From contig NZ_JAIOAO010000006.1 in NCBI RefSeq assembly GCF_021190955.1, forward strand, positions 310,001 to 374,000: DNA of 64,000 nucleotides. The letters are read 5' to 3'. A program made the translations under genes and the position numbers. The notes below the pieces were generated by a model. The model saw only the letters and a list, made by a program, of their open reading frames with translations, did no database searches and had not been told where the DNA came from. Below, in pieces: positions 1 to 7,715 of this stretch (within the stretch, counting starts at the first letter, position 1; every line of letters begins with the position of its first letter). Origin of the DNA: Parachryseolinea silvisoli (GTDB lineage: Bacteria > Bacteroidota > Bacteroidia > Cytophagales > Cyclobacteriaceae).

Positions 1-70
1 TTTTAAAAAGACCGGCCGTGCGGATGGTTTCGAGTTCCTGTTGTAAAAACGGTTGTAGCTTCTTATACAT
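1..70 (-). CDS. kbl: 2-amino-3-ketobutyrate CoA ligase (glycine C-acetyltransferase), N-terminal fragment
   Basis: Only the first 23 codons lie in the window; the gene runs off the left edge. Reading leftward from the ATG at 70 gives MYKKLQPFLQQELETIR followed by TAGLFK, which matches the usual start of Kbl (M-Y-x-K-L-x-P-x-L-Q-x-E-L-E-x-I-R-x-A-G-L-x-K). The family is a PLP enzyme that splits 2-amino-3-ketobutyrate with CoA into glycine and acetyl-CoA, the second step of threonine degradation. The preceding gene on the same strand ends only 5 bp upstream, so the two are probably cotranscribed. The divergent gene at 1014 encodes threonine dehydrogenase, the first step, which supports the assignment. 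No catalytic residue is visible in this fragment. Confidence 0.8.
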   Translation of the reverse strand, partial: MYKKLQPFLQQELETIRTAGLFK

Positions 71-75
71 AGGGT

Positions 76-879
76 TTAATCTGTTTTCGGTTTTGGGGGT
101 TTGATCACCGGCCGGGCCATACCGGGTTTAGCAGGTTTAGCAGCCGGTGGTGTTTCAGGCGCTGGCGGTGCTGCCTCTGGCGTCGGCTGTGCGTCCGATG
201 ACGTGACTGCTTCTTGTGAAGATATACCAGCCGTTGCGGTTGTTGACTCCGTGGCAGGTGCCGGTATAGCGGGCTTTATAATAGGACGCGGAACCACAGG
301 CTTCACGGCAGGCTTTGCTGATGGTGCCGGTGTCTCTGTGGTTTGCGCTGGTATAATATCGTTGGTCGTGTTTTTCCCGGCCGCGGTTGTCTCTGCTTGC
401 GTAGGCTGTTCTACGGGCGGCTTCGGTTTCATGACCGGTCGCGGAATAACTGGCTTTGCAGCCGCCGGTTTTGCCTGTGGTGTAATGGCAGCAGTATCTG
501 TGCTGGTACTGGCATCGGCCGGCGGTGTAGCCACTGATGGCGCTTGCGTGACGGATTGTTCGCCTGTCTCCGCGGGCTTCGGCTTGATCATCGGCTTCGC
601 GATAGCAGGCCTGGCAACGGCGGGCTTTGGTGCAATCGTTTCAGTCGCTGTCGTAGTAACCGGTTGCGATAAAGTTGTAGCGGTTTTCTCTGATATAACC
701 TCTATCTGTAAAGTATACTTTCTTCGAACCGGATTGATCAGATACAGCTTTTGTGCTGTAAAACTACTGGGGTGCATCTCCGCAAATTCGGCGTCCCACG
801 TAGCCCACAGGGCAGGCTCTGCCCGCCGGAAAGCCTCCGCATCAATTTTTTTCGATGTCAGGTAATCCCTGAAGTTCAT
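76..879 (-). CDS. Proline/alanine-rich protein with four basic KP-type repeats, unknown function
   Basis: I do not recognise a characterised family. Residues 1-62 look like a small folded domain (start MNFRDYLTSKKIDAEAFRRA, rich in aromatic residues). The rest is low-complexity P/A/T/E sequence with no signal peptide or membrane segment. In this tail a basic motif of consensus [KR]-P-x-[IVM]-[AP]-[RK]-P-[MVI]-[IM]-K-P recurs at about residues 90, 142, 193 and 251, spaced 51-58 residues apart. The gene stops 5 bp before kbl, so it is likely the first gene of a kbl operon. The evenly spaced cationic motifs in a disordered tail may be binding sites, but that is inference. The opposite strand is also open over most of the gene, which is a by-product of the GC-rich proline codons. 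Confidence 0.75.
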   Translation of the reverse strand: MNFRDYLTSKKIDAEAFRRAEPALWATWDAEFAEMHPSSFTAQKLYLINPVRRKYTLQIEVISEKTATTLSQPVTTTATETIAPKPAVARPAIAKPMIKPKPAETGEQSVTQAPSVATPPADASTSTDTAAITPQAKPAAAKPVIPRPVMKPKPPVEQPTQAETTAAGKNTTNDIIPAQTTETPAPSAKPAVKPVVPRPIIKPAIPAPATESTTATAGISSQEAVTSSDAQPTPEAAPPAPETPPAAKPAKPGMARPVIKPPKPKTD

Positions 880-1013
880 GGCCGCTAAGTTAATGCAAAA
901 CCATTCCTAACGTAGAGTAGGCGAATGGTAAATTTTGGTAATTTCGCCCCGCCTTCCTACAAGTACGGGGAACGAGACCAAACCCTTAAAAGGCAAACCA
1001 GAAATTTATACAC

Positions 1014-1979
1014 ATGAAGAAACAGAAAATTCTTGTTATCGGTGCAGGCGGACAACTGGGCTCTGAACTGACGCAAGGCCTTTGGAAGCTTCACGGAAAA
1101 GAGAACGTGATCGCGACCGACATCAAAGATCCGGAAGGCGTGCTCGCCACCGGCAACTTCGAGATCCTGGATGTCATGAAAGAAAACGAGTTTCTCGATT
1201 TCGTGAAAAAGAATGGCTTTACGCAGCTATATCACCTGGCCGCGGTGCTGTCGGCCACGGGTGAAAAAAATCCCAAGTTTGCGTGGCAGTTGAACATGGA
1301 CGGCCTCATTCGCGTGTTGGATGCCGCTGTAAACTATAAAATAGAGAAGGTATACTGGCCCAGCTCTATCGCGGCCTTCGGCCCCACAACGCCTAAAATA
1401 AAAACACCGCAGGATACCATCATGGACCCCACCACAATCTATGGCATCAGCAAACAAGCCGGCGAGCTGTGGTGCAACTGGTATCATAAAAATCGCGGCC
1501 TCGACGTACGCAGCCTGCGTTACCCGGGTCTCATTGGCTACAAGACCAAACCCGGCGGCGGCACAACGGACTATGCCGTCGACATTTTCTTCAAGGCCCT
1601 GACTGAAAAAAAATTCGAATGCTTCCTCAGCGCCGACACCTATCTGCCCATGATGTATATGGACGATGCTGTCAAAGCAACACTTGACCTCATGGAAGCG
1701 CCCGCCGAAAAAATAAACGAGCGCGGCAGCTACAACATCTCTGCCATGAGCTTCTGCCCTGCCGAAATCGCTGCCGAGATCAAAAAGCACATACCCGAGT
1801 TTGAAATCACCTACAAGCCCGACTTCCGTCAGGCCATTGCCGACTCGTGGCCACGCTCTATCAACGACTCCACTGCACGCATTGACTGGGGCTGGGAACC
1901 TCAGTTCGACCTGGCGGGCATGACCGACGATATTCTCAAAAACCTGCCGGTGCTCATGCACGAACAGGCGATGATCTAA
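1014..1979 (+). CDS. tdh: L-threonine 3-dehydrogenase, short-chain (NAD-epimerase-like) type
   Basis: A 321-residue enzyme of the extended SDR fold that should oxidise L-threonine to 2-amino-3-ketobutyrate with NAD+. The Rossmann glycines are at residues 10-16 (GAGGQLG), and the catalytic Tyr and Lys are Y143 and K147 in TIYGISK. The length and the early GGQLG motif fit the short-chain threonine dehydrogenases of Bacteroidota and psychrophilic Flavobacterium rather than the zinc-dependent MDR enzyme of E. coli. It lies divergent from a kbl gene, the next step of the pathway, separated by the proline-rich gene. The ATG at 1014 follows an A/T-rich leader, and a strong hairpin follows the stop. 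Confidence 0.88.
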   Translation: MKKQKILVIGAGGQLGSELTQGLWKLHGKENVIATDIKDPEGVLATGNFEILDVMKENEFLDFVKKNGFTQLYHLAAVLSATGEKNPKFAWQLNMDGLIRVLDAAVNYKIEKVYWPSSIAAFGPTTPKIKTPQDTIMDPTTIYGISKQAGELWCNWYHKNRGLDVRSLRYPGLIGYKTKPGGGTTDYAVDIFFKALTEKKFECFLSADTYLPMMYMDDAVKATLDLMEAPAEKINERGSYNISAMSFCPAEIAAEIKKHIPEFEITYKPDFRQAIADSWPRSINDSTARIDWGWEPQFDLAGMTDDILKNLPVLMHEQAMI

Positions 1980-1985
1980 AAAAAT

Positions 1986-2017
1986 AGAGCGAGAGCGAAC
2001 ATACTCGCTCTCGCTCT
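1986..2017. terminator. Bidirectional terminator hairpin
   Basis: A perfect 12-bp stem (AGAGCGAGAGCG paired with CGCTCTCGCTCT) with an 8-nt loop sits between the convergent tdh and the surface-protein gene. It is placed to end both transcripts. There is no long T-tract on either side. Confidence 0.75.
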
Positions 2018-2030
2018 CACACTGTCTATT

Positions 2031-4286
2031 CTATTGTATCACCAGACGGAAAAGCGCCTGACCGGAAGCCGACGCCAGCCGTACAGCGTATATACCGGTG
2101 ATTAAGTTTGCTGGCAGCGGTATAGCGGTTACAGATTCATCCACTGCTATTTCTAACAACACACGACCCGCGCCATCGATGAATGTCAGCATGGCCGGTG
2201 TTGTAACACGGTCTTGTAGCGACAGCGTTACCACCTGTTGGCATTGCGCGGGGTTGGGCGACAAGGATACCGTTGACGACGCGCCCGTCGTCTGGTACGT
2301 GCGGATCACATTGGAATATACCACCGTACCATCGAGGTCTACCTGCTTGAGGCGATAATAATTCCAACCGGCACGCGGTGCATCGTCAACAAATTCATAG
2401 GCGGCGCCTTTCTGCTCGTTACCTTCTCCGGCTACAACCGCGATGGCTGTAAAGGTCAGCGCTTCGCCTGCACGCTCAACCTCAAAGTGACGGAAGTTCT
2501 GCTCGAGTGTCGTTGCCCACTGCAGGGCTACGTGTTCCGGTGTGGTCGCACCAAAACGGAAGTATGCCAATATTACCGGCAGCGGACTGTTCGGCAAGGC
2601 CTTCACCCAATCGTAAAAAGGTTTGTTGGAAGACTCCATGTAAGCCTGATCACCCGTGTTGGGAGTGGTTGTTACGCCTCCCCCTGTATTGGTAATTGTT
2701 CCGTCCACGTAAAGGCCGTAGTTGGCAGGAGGATTCGGATTGTTGTTAATGATTTTATCACCACCCCCGGAGAAGGTTATATCGTCATCGATATATACCT
2801 GACCTCCCTGATTGACTGTAAGCCGGGTATCACCACCGCCTTCGCCCGTCATACTTCCAAAGACGGCGAGCCGTCCGTTTCTATCAATCAACGCATCGCC
2901 ACCACCGGTCGAGATCAGGTTTCCACCGATCTTCATGTCGGCGTAGGCAGGTGGGTTGACATTTGTGCCCACCGTCAGGCCCTGATTGGCATTCACGGTA
3001 AAGTTACCGTCTACGTAGGCCGTGCCACCCGGATTGACCTGGAATTTCGCAGCCGACGCCATGGATACATTGCCGTCGACGTGGAGGTTGCCGTTATTTG
3101 TGAATATAGAGTTGCCCGTGCTTGTCGTGGTGATATTCCCGGTTACATGCATGGTGCCGTTGTTGTTGATTTTTCCGGAGTTCGCCACGTTGCCGTTCAC
3201 CGTGAACGATCCGTTGTTGTTGAGTATAGCACTTGAATTGTCTGCCACCGACAAGCTGCCGGCGGTACTGGTCGTCCCTGCGGTTGTATTAATGCTTGCG
3301 CCAGCACCGATAAATACCTGATTGGTGACCGACATGGTGCCGGCAGTGAGATTCAGATTTTTGTTAGAGCCGGAGCTGATGAGGGATATCGCCTTCGCGC
3401 TGAGAGCGCCCGTCGAGTTGAAGTTAAGCGTAGCGTTGCTGTTTTGCAGGATGATCGCATTTGTAACCGACAGGTTGCCGCCGGCTACCGTCACTGTCGC
3501 GGCATTGATCGTAAGATCCTGCAGATTGACATTACCGCTGTTAACGGTCAGTTTGCCACCGCTGTTGACGGTCAGTGCCGCCGCGTAGTTAAGCGTACCT
3601 CCAGAATACACGAGCTCGGAATTGGATCCAAGCGTGAGATTGCCAGGCGACGTTGTGGTCGCAGGTAAAGTCGTCAGGGTAAGTTTGGAATTTGTCAGGC
3701 TGATATTTCCTCCCACATAGCTGGAGGTTAACGTCGTTCCGGTAGCGGCTAGGGTGACGTCGCCGGGAATAGACAATGTACCCGGGTAGGTAAAGGTGTT
3801 ACCGCTTGGTACTGTCAGGCTACCCGCTAGTTCCAGTGTACCGCTGGTGGTGACATATCGCGCAGCATTACTCATGACGATGTTGCCAGCCTTCACAACC
3901 CCATTGTTGGTAACATTAAGTTTCGGCTGGTTGTCGAGTGTGATGGTGCCGGCAACGTCCAGGGTACCACCGTTGACGTTGAATATCTCGTTGCTTCCCT
4001 GCACCGTCAGCGTACCCGTGATTTTTAAGATGCCCCCGCTATTGATCGTGATGGTTTGATTCGCCCACTGGTACGTTTGGTTGCCCGTGATCGTAACAGG
4101 ATGATTGATGATGACATTGTCGGAGCTGGTCGGGACATGACCGCAACTCCACGTAGACGCACTATTATAGTTCGCCGGTGCGCCGACTGTACCCGCCACG
4201 GTCTGGCAGTCGACGGCCATGGACGTGGTCATCCCCCCACAAACAAACAGGAGTACTGAAAAAAAGGCGTGAAAATTCTTCCGCAT
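2031..4286 (-). CDS. Large secreted beta-helix-like protein with type IX secretion C-terminal domain
   Basis: The ATG at 4286 is chosen over one 60 bp upstream because it opens a clear signal peptide (MRKNFHAFFSVLLFVCGG). The protein is then 751 residues. The middle part, about residues 60-570, is a Gly/Asn/Thr/Val-rich series of roughly 20-25-residue units of the form x-N-G-G-x-L-x-V-x-G-x-I, as expected for a right-handed beta-helix or filament. A second domain near residues 590-670 has a fibronectin-like look. The last about 75 residues (starting LSPNPAQ) match the type A sorting domain of the type IX secretion system. It is probably exported and anchored at the cell surface as an adhesin or matrix protein. 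The specific role is unknown. Confidence 0.82.
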   Translation of the reverse strand: MRKNFHAFFSVLLFVCGGMTTSMAVDCQTVAGTVGAPANYNSASTWSCGHVPTSSDNVIINHPVTITGNQTYQWANQTITINSGGILKITGTLTVQGSNEIFNVNGGTLDVAGTITLDNQPKLNVTNNGVVKAGNIVMSNAARYVTTSGTLELAGSLTVPSGNTFTYPGTLSIPGDVTLAATGTTLTSSYVGGNISLTNSKLTLTTLPATTTSPGNLTLGSNSELVYSGGTLNYAAALTVNSGGKLTVNSGNVNLQDLTINAATVTVAGGNLSVTNAIILQNSNATLNFNSTGALSAKAISLISSGSNKNLNLTAGTMSVTNQVFIGAGASINTTAGTTSTAGSLSVADNSSAILNNNGSFTVNGNVANSGKINNNGTMHVTGNITTTSTGNSIFTNNGNLHVDGNVSMASAAKFQVNPGGTAYVDGNFTVNANQGLTVGTNVNPPAYADMKIGGNLISTGGGDALIDRNGRLAVFGSMTGEGGGDTRLTVNQGGQVYIDDDITFSGGGDKIINNNPNPPANYGLYVDGTITNTGGGVTTTPNTGDQAYMESSNKPFYDWVKALPNSPLPVILAYFRFGATTPEHVALQWATTLEQNFRHFEVERAGEALTFTAIAVVAGEGNEQKGAAYEFVDDAPRAGWNYYRLKQVDLDGTVVYSNVIRTYQTTGASSTVSLSPNPAQCQQVVTLSLQDRVTTPAMLTFIDGAGRVLLEIAVDESVTAIPLPANLITGIYAVRLASASGQALFRLVIQ

Positions 4287-4350
4287 AAAATATTTTGTCC
4301 CTTTATAAAAGCTCGATAAGTTGCAATGCATTAAACACCCCAACACTCTT

Positions 4351-5127
4351 ATGCCCGTGCTTAAAACACATCACAGTTCTGGAACACTGGTCGTAACGAT
4401 CTCACGACCAGATGCAATGAACGCACTAAATGTTGCAACAATGGATGGGCTACGTGAAGTTATACAAGAAACTTACCAGAATGACACTTATCGTGGAATT
4501 ATTCTGACGGGCGATGGTGAAAAGGCCTTTGTTGCAGGGGCCGATATCAAAGAATTTACGTCGCTGACAAAAGAACAAGCGTTTGAATTGGCGCAGAAAG
4601 GCCAAAATTTATTTAAACTGATAGAAGATTGCCCTAAACCAATCATTGCCGCCGTAAACGGTTTCGCCCTGGGTGGAGGCTGTGAGCTGGCCATGGCGTG
4701 CCACATGCGTATTGCGACAGAAAATGCCAAATTTGGACAGCCTGAAGTCAATTTGGGATTGATCCCGGGGTATGGCGGCACGCAGCGCCTGGCCCAACTC
4801 GTTGGCCGCGGCAAGGCACTCGAGCTCATCCTGACCGGCGACATGATCACCGCGCAGGAAGCAAAAGCTATCGGATTGGTAAACCACGTGGTGGGCACCC
4901 GGGCAGAGCTCGACGAGCTGGCGCAAAAGATCATGGACAAAATCCTGACAAAAGGCCCCCTTGCCGTTGCCCTCGGCATCAAGGCCGTGAACGCCGGCTA
5001 TGGATTTGAAAAAAATGGCTATCAGACCGAGGCTGAGAACTTCGCCGCCGCTACCGTAACCAATGATTTCAAAGAAGGCACAACCGCTTTCATTGAAAAA
5101 CGTAAACCCGCATTTACAGGGAAGTAG
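4351..5127 (+). CDS. Enoyl-CoA hydratase / 3-hydroxybutyryl-CoA dehydratase (crotonase family)
   Basis: Should hydrate trans-2-enoyl-CoA to 3-hydroxyacyl-CoA. The ATG at 4351 gives 258 residues, the family's usual size; an in-frame ATG at 4321 would add ten unsupported residues. The oxyanion-hole region AFVAGADIKEF is at about 59-69. The two catalytic glutamates are E112 in GGGCELAMAC and E132 in GQPEVNLGLIPGYGGTQRL, as in rat crotonase (E144/E164). The gene is divergent from the surface protein, whose start is only 64 bp away, so the two promoters must overlap. The exact chain-length specificity cannot be read from the sequence. Confidence 0.88.
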   Translation: MPVLKTHHSSGTLVVTISRPDAMNALNVATMDGLREVIQETYQNDTYRGIILTGDGEKAFVAGADIKEFTSLTKEQAFELAQKGQNLFKLIEDCPKPIIAAVNGFALGGGCELAMACHMRIATENAKFGQPEVNLGLIPGYGGTQRLAQLVGRGKALELILTGDMITAQEAKAIGLVNHVVGTRAELDELAQKIMDKILTKGPLAVALGIKAVNAGYGFEKNGYQTEAENFAAATVTNDFKEGTTAFIEKRKPAFTGK

Positions 5128-5175
5128 TACCACGCCGCACACGACGACACGGTATTGTAATCAGCAAATCGACTC

Positions 5176-6636
5176 ATGGGTAAACTCAAGCGCCTGGCAG
5201 GCGAGACAGTACTGTACGGATTAGGCAGCATCCTCCCCCGCTTTCTCAATTTCCTTCTGTTAGTTCCGCATACCAGAGTTTTGTCGACCGAGGCCTATGG
5301 CACGATCACGAACTTGTTTACCTACACAGCGGTTCTGAACGTCATCTTTACATTTGGTATGGAGACGGCCTACTTCCGGTTTGCCAACAAACCCGGTGCA
5401 GACGAAAAACGGGTGTTTAACCTTACACAAACCGTGGTGTTGTGCGTCAGCCTGCTATCCTGCCTCGTGCTGGTGCTCCTGGCCGGCCCGGCAGCCGACG
5501 TTCTGGAGGTTCCGCGAGAGCCGAACCTCATTACCTGGCTTGCCGCCATCCTGTTTATCGACGCCGCCGTGGCCATTCCGTTTGCGCGTCTGCGGGCACA
5601 GAAGAAAGCATTGCGTTTTACGATCGGAAAGATCGTAAACATCGGCATTATCATCGGGTTAAACCTTTACTTTCTGTATGTGGTATTTCCCACGGCAGCA
5701 CCCGACCCTTCGGCCGGAGCGGGGTTTGTTATCCTGGCAAACCTGATCGCCAACGCATTCTATCTCGTCTTCTTCGCCGGTATGCTGTTACAGTGGCGTC
5801 CTACCTTTGACCGGACGGTGTCGCCCGCCATGCTGACGTATGCATACCCGGTCATGCTGATGGGCCTGGCGGGGATGACCAATGAAATGTTTTCGCGGAT
5901 GACGCTGAAGTGGTGGCTGCCGGAGGGCTTCTATCCCGGGCGGTCGTCTCAATCTGCCCTGGGGATCTTCGGCGCGGTCTACAAATTTGCCGTGCTCATG
6001 AACCTGGCGATACAGTCGTTTCGCTATGCAGCCGAACCCTTCTTTTTTTCGAACGCCGCCGATAAAAACTCGCCTGAGTTATTTGCGAAGGTAAACCACT
6101 ATTTCATTATTGTCTGCTGTCTGTTGCTGTTGGTGGTGAGCACAAACCTCGACATCCTCAAGATGTTGTTCCTGAAGAACGAGGCGTATTGGGAGGGGCT
6201 TTCCGTCGTGCCGGTACTACTCCTGGGCTACCTGTTTCTGGGCGTTTACTATAATTTATCCGTCTGGTTCAAGCTCAGCGACCGCACCTATATCGGTACG
6301 TTGCTGACGGTGGGCGGTGCCGTGGTTACCATTGCTGCTAACTATATTCTCATACCTCACTATGGGTATATGGGTAGCGCATGGGCTACCTTGCTGTGCT
6401 ATGGCAGCATGGTGGCGGCCTGTTACCTGCTCGGGCAGAAGTACTATCCCATCCCCTACCGGGTGGCGGCAGGCATGGGGTATATACTCGGCACTATCGC
6501 ACTCACTTGGGCCATAAATCAGCTGACATTTGAAAACTTGTGGATCGGCACGGGAGTGCGGGCAATTATAATCATAGTTTACATCGGCACGATTTTTTTC
6601 CTGGAAAGGAAATCATTAACACGAGCCGTCCGATGA
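5176..6636 (+). CDS. Polysaccharide/lipid flippase (Wzx-like, MATE/MVF superfamily)
   Basis: A 486-residue inner-membrane protein with about 12-14 hydrophobic segments across its whole length. The N-terminus MGKLKRLAGETVLYGLGSI with TRVLSTEAYGTITN at about residues 36-50 is typical of oligosaccharide flippases that move undecaprenyl-linked glycans or other lipid-linked substrates to the periplasmic face. It begins 48 bp after the crotonase gene, and the sugar-nucleotide transferase gene follows. A hairpin separates it from that gene. Its substrate is unknown. The large polysaccharide locus lies more than 45 kb away, so it may serve a separate glycan. Confidence 0.8.
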   Translation: MGKLKRLAGETVLYGLGSILPRFLNFLLLVPHTRVLSTEAYGTITNLFTYTAVLNVIFTFGMETAYFRFANKPGADEKRVFNLTQTVVLCVSLLSCLVLVLLAGPAADVLEVPREPNLITWLAAILFIDAAVAIPFARLRAQKKALRFTIGKIVNIGIIIGLNLYFLYVVFPTAAPDPSAGAGFVILANLIANAFYLVFFAGMLLQWRPTFDRTVSPAMLTYAYPVMLMGLAGMTNEMFSRMTLKWWLPEGFYPGRSSQSALGIFGAVYKFAVLMNLAIQSFRYAAEPFFFSNAADKNSPELFAKVNHYFIIVCCLLLLVVSTNLDILKMLFLKNEAYWEGLSVVPVLLLGYLFLGVYYNLSVWFKLSDRTYIGTLLTVGGAVVTIAANYILIPHYGYMGSAWATLLCYGSMVAACYLLGQKYYPIPYRVAAGMGYILGTIALTWAINQLTFENLWIGTGVRAIIIIVYIGTIFFLERKSLTRAVR

Positions 6637-6659
6637 ATTTTAATTATTTTGCCAGTAGT

Positions 6660-6687
6660 TTATGCAGCGGCACAGTTGGCTGCATAA
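6660..6687 (+). terminator. Intergenic hairpin after the flippase gene
   Basis: A 9-bp stem TTATGCAGC / GCTGCATAA with a 10-nt loop lies 23 bp after the flippase stop and 23 bp before the next start. No T-run follows, so it may be an attenuator or RNA-stability hairpin rather than a full terminator. Confidence 0.4.
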
Positions 6688-6710
6688 CATTTTAACCAAT
6701 CACCTCTCTT

Positions 6711-7715
6711 ATGAACATGATAATCCCCATGGCGGGCCTGGGAAAACGTTTACGCCCGCACACGCTTTCCGTTCCAAAACCGCTATTACCTATCGCCGGA
6801 AAGCCCATTGTACATCGTCTGGTGGAAGACATCGCCAAGGTCACTCCTGAAAAAATTGACAAGATTGGGTTCATCATCCACCCCAGTTTCGGCAAAGAAG
6901 TGGAAGAGAGCCTCATTGCCATTGCACGCGAGGTGGGTGCAGAAGGTAAAATTTACTATCAGGAAACTGCCATGGGTATATCCCACGCGCTGCTTTTCGC
7001 GAAAGAGCTGTTTACCGGCAAGGTCATCGTCGCCTTTGCCGACACCCTTTTCAAAGCAGAGTTCAAGCTCGATACCAACAAAGACGGTATCATTTGGGTA
7101 CAACGCGTAGCAGACCCGTCACAATTTGGCGTAGTCCGCCTGAACGACACCGGCGAGATTGTAGAGATGGTAGAAAAGCCCTCACAGCCGGTATCCGACC
7201 TGGCCATCATTGGCATCTACTTCTTTAAGGACGGTGCAGCCCTCGCCCGCGAGATGCAGTACCTGATCGACAACGATATCAAAGACAAGGGTGAGTACCA
7301 GTTCACCTCTGCCCTGCAACGGCTCAGCAATGCCGGCGCCAAGCTTATGACCGGGCAAGTTACCGAGTGGCTTGACTGCGGCAACAAGGCCGTGACGGTG
7401 CAAACCAACCAGCGTTACCTGGAATTCATTAAAGACCAGAAGCTTGTCTCCGACAAGGCCAAAGTCATCAACTCCGTCATTATTCCCCCCTGCTACGTCG
7501 GACCGGGTGTGGTCATTGAAAATTCTGTCATTGGCCCCTATGTCTCGGTAGGCGAAAATACCCGCATTACCGACAGCCGTATCCAAAATTCTATCCTCCA
7601 GAAAGAGGGCCGCATATCAAAGGCACTACTGGAAAACAGCATGTTTGGGAATTTCGCTATTTTTGAAGGTTCATCGCTCGATTTGAGCGTTGGTGACTTC
7701 AATACCATAGCGTGA
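6711..7715 (+). CDS. Sugar-phosphate nucleotidyltransferase with left-handed beta-helix tail
   Basis: Residues 1-240 form a nucleotidyltransferase domain: the signature is MAGLGKRLRPHT at 7-18, with VPKPLLPIAGKP at 21-32. This is the Rossmann-like fold that joins a sugar-1-phosphate to an NTP; GLGKRLRP is a variant of the usual GGxGTRLxP. The end, from about residue 250, has hexapeptide-like repeats (VIIPPCYVGPGVVIENSVIGP), as in GlmU-like and glucose-1-phosphate transferases. The sugar and the nucleotide are not certain. The stop overlaps the GTG start of the TPR gene by 4 bp, so translation is probably coupled. Confidence 0.82.
   Translation: MNMIIPMAGLGKRLRPHTLSVPKPLLPIAGKPIVHRLVEDIAKVTPEKIDKIGFIIHPSFGKEVEESLIAIAREVGAEGKIYYQETAMGISHALLFAKELFTGKVIVAFADTLFKAEFKLDTNKDGIIWVQRVADPSQFGVVRLNDTGEIVEMVEKPSQPVSDLAIIGIYFFKDGAALAREMQYLIDNDIKDKGEYQFTSALQRLSNAGAKLMTGQVTEWLDCGNKAVTVQTNQRYLEFIKDQKLVSDKAKVINSVIIPPCYVGPGVVIENSVIGPYVSVGENTRITDSRIQNSILQKEGRISKALLENSMFGNFAIFEGSSLDLSVGDFNTIA

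Noticed and set aside
101-865. A 254-codon rightward open frame rich in Gly/Ala over the proline-rich gene
   Set aside because: It is the antisense of a P/A/T-rich coding gene; its Gly/Ala composition is the mirror of proline and alanine codons, and it lacks any domain.
1227-1961. Leftward 244-codon frame within tdh
   Set aside because: It lies wholly over a clear dehydrogenase gene and has no family features.
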